22,573 nt of DNA from Acephala macrosclerotiorum (Eukaryota; Ascomycota; Leotiomycetes; Helotiales; Mollisiaceae), in contig MU119739.1 in NCBI GenBank assembly GCA_014904845.1, positions 1-22,573 of the forward strand, in the 5' to 3' direction. A program made the translations under genes and the position numbers. Shown one piece after another: positions 21,115 through 22,573 of the stretch (within the stretch, counting starts at the first letter, position 1; each line of letters starts with the position of its first letter). The notes beneath the pieces were generated by a model. That model was not told the origin of the DNA. It saw only the letters and a program-made list of their open reading frames with translations, and searched no databases.

Positions 21115-21345
21115 TAATACGTTCAAAAACGAATTATAAAATATTAAAATTTTAATTTAATATTAATAATTTAAAAAAAAAAATTTAAAATTTTTTTTAT
21201 TTATTTATATAATTAAATAAAATAAATACAAAATTAAAAAATAAATATTAAAATAATTATTATTAAAAATATTAAAAATTATAATTCGAATTATTTAATT
21301 GATCGTTTAAATAAATATTTAATTAAATCGATATAATTATTTTCG
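21115..21345 (+). repeat. Terminal fragment of Y shared with the window's left end
   Basis: In direct orientation this matches 383-600, about 20.7 kb away. It includes the 54-bp stretch (from about ACGTTCAAAAACG to AATATTAAT) missing from the inverted copy at 13925-14095, where the flanking AATATTAAT words are fused into one. Confidence 0.65.
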
Positions 21346-22573
21346 TATTTATTTTTATATTATTATAATATTTTTTTTTATTTTTTTATTTTAAAATAAT
21401 ATTAATTAAAGAATTTATTAATATATTTTTAATATTCGTTATTTTTTAATATAATTTATTAATAGATTTATAATTTATAAATTTTCGTTTTTTATAAAAA
21501 TATAATATATAATAAAATAAATTTTTTTATATTATTTTTTTTATTATTCGTAAATTTATATCAATTGAAATAAATTTAATTTTTATTTTAATCGTATTTT
21601 TTTTATAATATTATTTTAATATTTTTTAATTTAATTTTAAAAATAATCGATTATATATTATTATTATTTTTTTAATATAATTAATATTTATTAATTTTAT
21701 AATTTCGATTTTATTTTAAATTTTTAAACGTTTTTAATTTTATTTAATTAAATTATATTTAATTTTTTATCGATTAAATTTTAAAATTTATTTTTTTATT
21801 TTTCGAATAATTTTATAATTTTAATAATTTTTAATTTATTTTATATAAAAAAAATTTTATTTAATTTTTTTAATTATTTTTTTCGAGTATAATTTCAAAT
21901 AAAAAAAATAGTATTTTAATAATATATTTAATTTTAATTTATTATTTTTTTATTTTTTTTTTGAAAAAAATCTTATATTAAATATTTTTATAAATATAAT
22001 TTTATATATTGATAATATTATTTATTAATTTTTTTTATTTTTTATTTTTTTTATTTTTTTTTTCGTTTTTAAAATTAATATTCTTTTTTATTAATTTTTT
22101 AATTCGTATAAAAATATTAATAATATAATCGTTTTAATAATCGTTTAAATTTTTTTAAATATATTTTTTTTATTAATTTTTTTTGATTTTATTTATTAAA
22201 TTAATTATTAAAATAATAATTTAATATTTTTATATTACGTATTTTATATTACGTATTTTATTAAAATTCTTATATAATATAAAAATAAAAATATTATTAA
22301 TATATATTATAATATTTTTTTTAAAAAAATTTTAATATATATTTTTTAAATTAATTTTTAATTAATTTATTATTATTTAATCGTATTATAATCGTACGTT
22401 CGAATTTTTTTTTAATACGAATAAAAAAAATAATAAATTATTATTTTTTAATTATAATCGATTTTTTTTTTTTTTTTTATAATTTCATAATAATAATATT
22501 AATTAAAATTAAATTTATTTTAAATTAATATTATAATTTTATTAAATTTTATAATTAAAATATTTATTTTTAT
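21346..22573. other. AT-rich, T-biased flank with no identified feature
   Basis: No open frame, RNA gene or match to Y or Z was found. The plus strand is T-rich. A 14-bp direct repeat around TATATTACGTATTT occurs twice at about 22231-22258. The stretch is probably another decayed element that continues beyond the window, possibly minus-coding by strand bias, but nothing identifies it. Confidence 0.4.

Larger units (their letters stand above)
19545..21345 (+). mobile_element. Repeat unit Y, right copy
   Basis: Aligns as reverse complement to 13925-15645 throughout. The plus strand is T-rich, the mirror of the other copy, which itself supports the inversion. Its last 230 bp (21115-21345) also match 383-600 in direct orientation. 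It carries an 18-bp tandem array at 20354-20425 not expanded in the other copy. There is no open frame. Together with 13925-15645 it forms long inverted arms around the right Z copy. Confidence 0.72.
1..22573. other. RIP-like AT isochore without intact genes
   Basis: The whole window except about 1387-2650 is almost pure A and T. Residual C and G are mostly in CpG, as TCG, ACG, CGA or CGT. CpA, CpT and CpC and their complements are scarce, so cytosines not followed by G have largely become T on both strands. All six frames are closed by TAA and TAG; the longest open stretches are about 75 codons. This pattern is what RIP does to duplicated DNA in Pezizomycotina, and the window is indeed full of duplicated segments. 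Classic RIP prefers CpA; here CpT and CpC also look depleted, so the process is either saturated or broader in context. A fungal nuclear origin is inference. An intrinsically AT-rich genome would not be expected to leave CpG as almost the only C/G context. Confidence 0.8.

Noticed and set aside
1..22573. Mitochondrial intergenic DNA with GC clusters
   Set aside because: The AT-rich sequence and hairpin GC clusters resemble yeast mitochondrial DNA. However, CpG-restricted cytosine, a 5.8-kb LTR element with target duplications, and a copia RT relic point to RIPped nuclear DNA. No mitochondrial gene, tRNA or intron was seen.
1..22573. Naturally AT-rich genome such as an apicomplexan, slime mould or anaerobic fungus
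   Set aside because: Such genomes keep coding frames and do not concentrate cytosine in CpG. Here every frame is closed and repeat copies differ by transitions.
1..22573. Centromere
   Set aside because: RIPped transposon clusters form regional centromeres in some ascomycetes, but nothing in the sequence alone separates a centromere from any other AT isochore. CENP-A ChIP data would be needed.

Overview
The window is almost entirely non-coding and extremely A+T-rich. Outside one island at about 1387-2220 (with a transition to about 2650), nearly every remaining C or G sits in a CpG dinucleotide. Stop codons fill all six frames and no intact gene is present. This is what very heavy repeat-induced point mutation (RIP, or a similar CpH cytosine-deamination process) leaves behind. 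The best guess is therefore a transposon graveyard, or AT isochore, in a filamentous ascomycete nuclear genome. The RIP-like pattern is seen directly; the taxonomic call is inference.

Despite the mutation load, by-eye alignment of the window against itself recovers an ordered structure. (1) 7248-13054 is a complete LTR retrotransposon with 223/224-bp LTRs, TATT...AACA/AATA termini, a 5-bp target-site duplication (AAAAT) and an A11 tract just before the 3' LTR. (2) It interrupts a repeat body, here called Z. Z is present as a minus-strand copy (601-1386, 5030-7208 and 13211-13925) and as an inverted plus-strand copy (about 15645-19510). (3) A second unit, Y, occurs as an inverted pair at 13925-15645 and 19545-21345 on either side of the right Z. 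A roughly 220-bp terminal piece of Y recurs at 383-600. The order is: Y fragment (+), Z (-), Y (-), Z (+), Y (+). Each Z is thus flanked by inverted Y sequence, and the two Z copies are inverted around Y.

(4) The left Z copy carries an extra segment of about 3.64 kb (1387-5029) that is absent from the right copy. Its inner edge holds a recognisable Ty1/copia reverse transcriptase relic on the minus strand (4740-4958, YVND in place of YVDD). Its other edge holds the only GC-rich island. That island is packed with perfect hairpins and palindromes and with three degenerate copies of a unit carrying a G5/C5 hairpin; it codes for nothing convincing. (5) Smaller insertions and tandem expansions distinguish the paired copies.

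No genes work together here. The biology is layered transposition, inversion or palindromic duplication, and RIP-like inactivation. Two signals outlast the decay. Differences between copies are often paired CG/TA swaps. The A-versus-T strand bias flips at element boundaries and probably records the purine bias of the original coding strands. Segments 1-382, 2651-4739 and 21346-22573 contain nothing further that I can identify.
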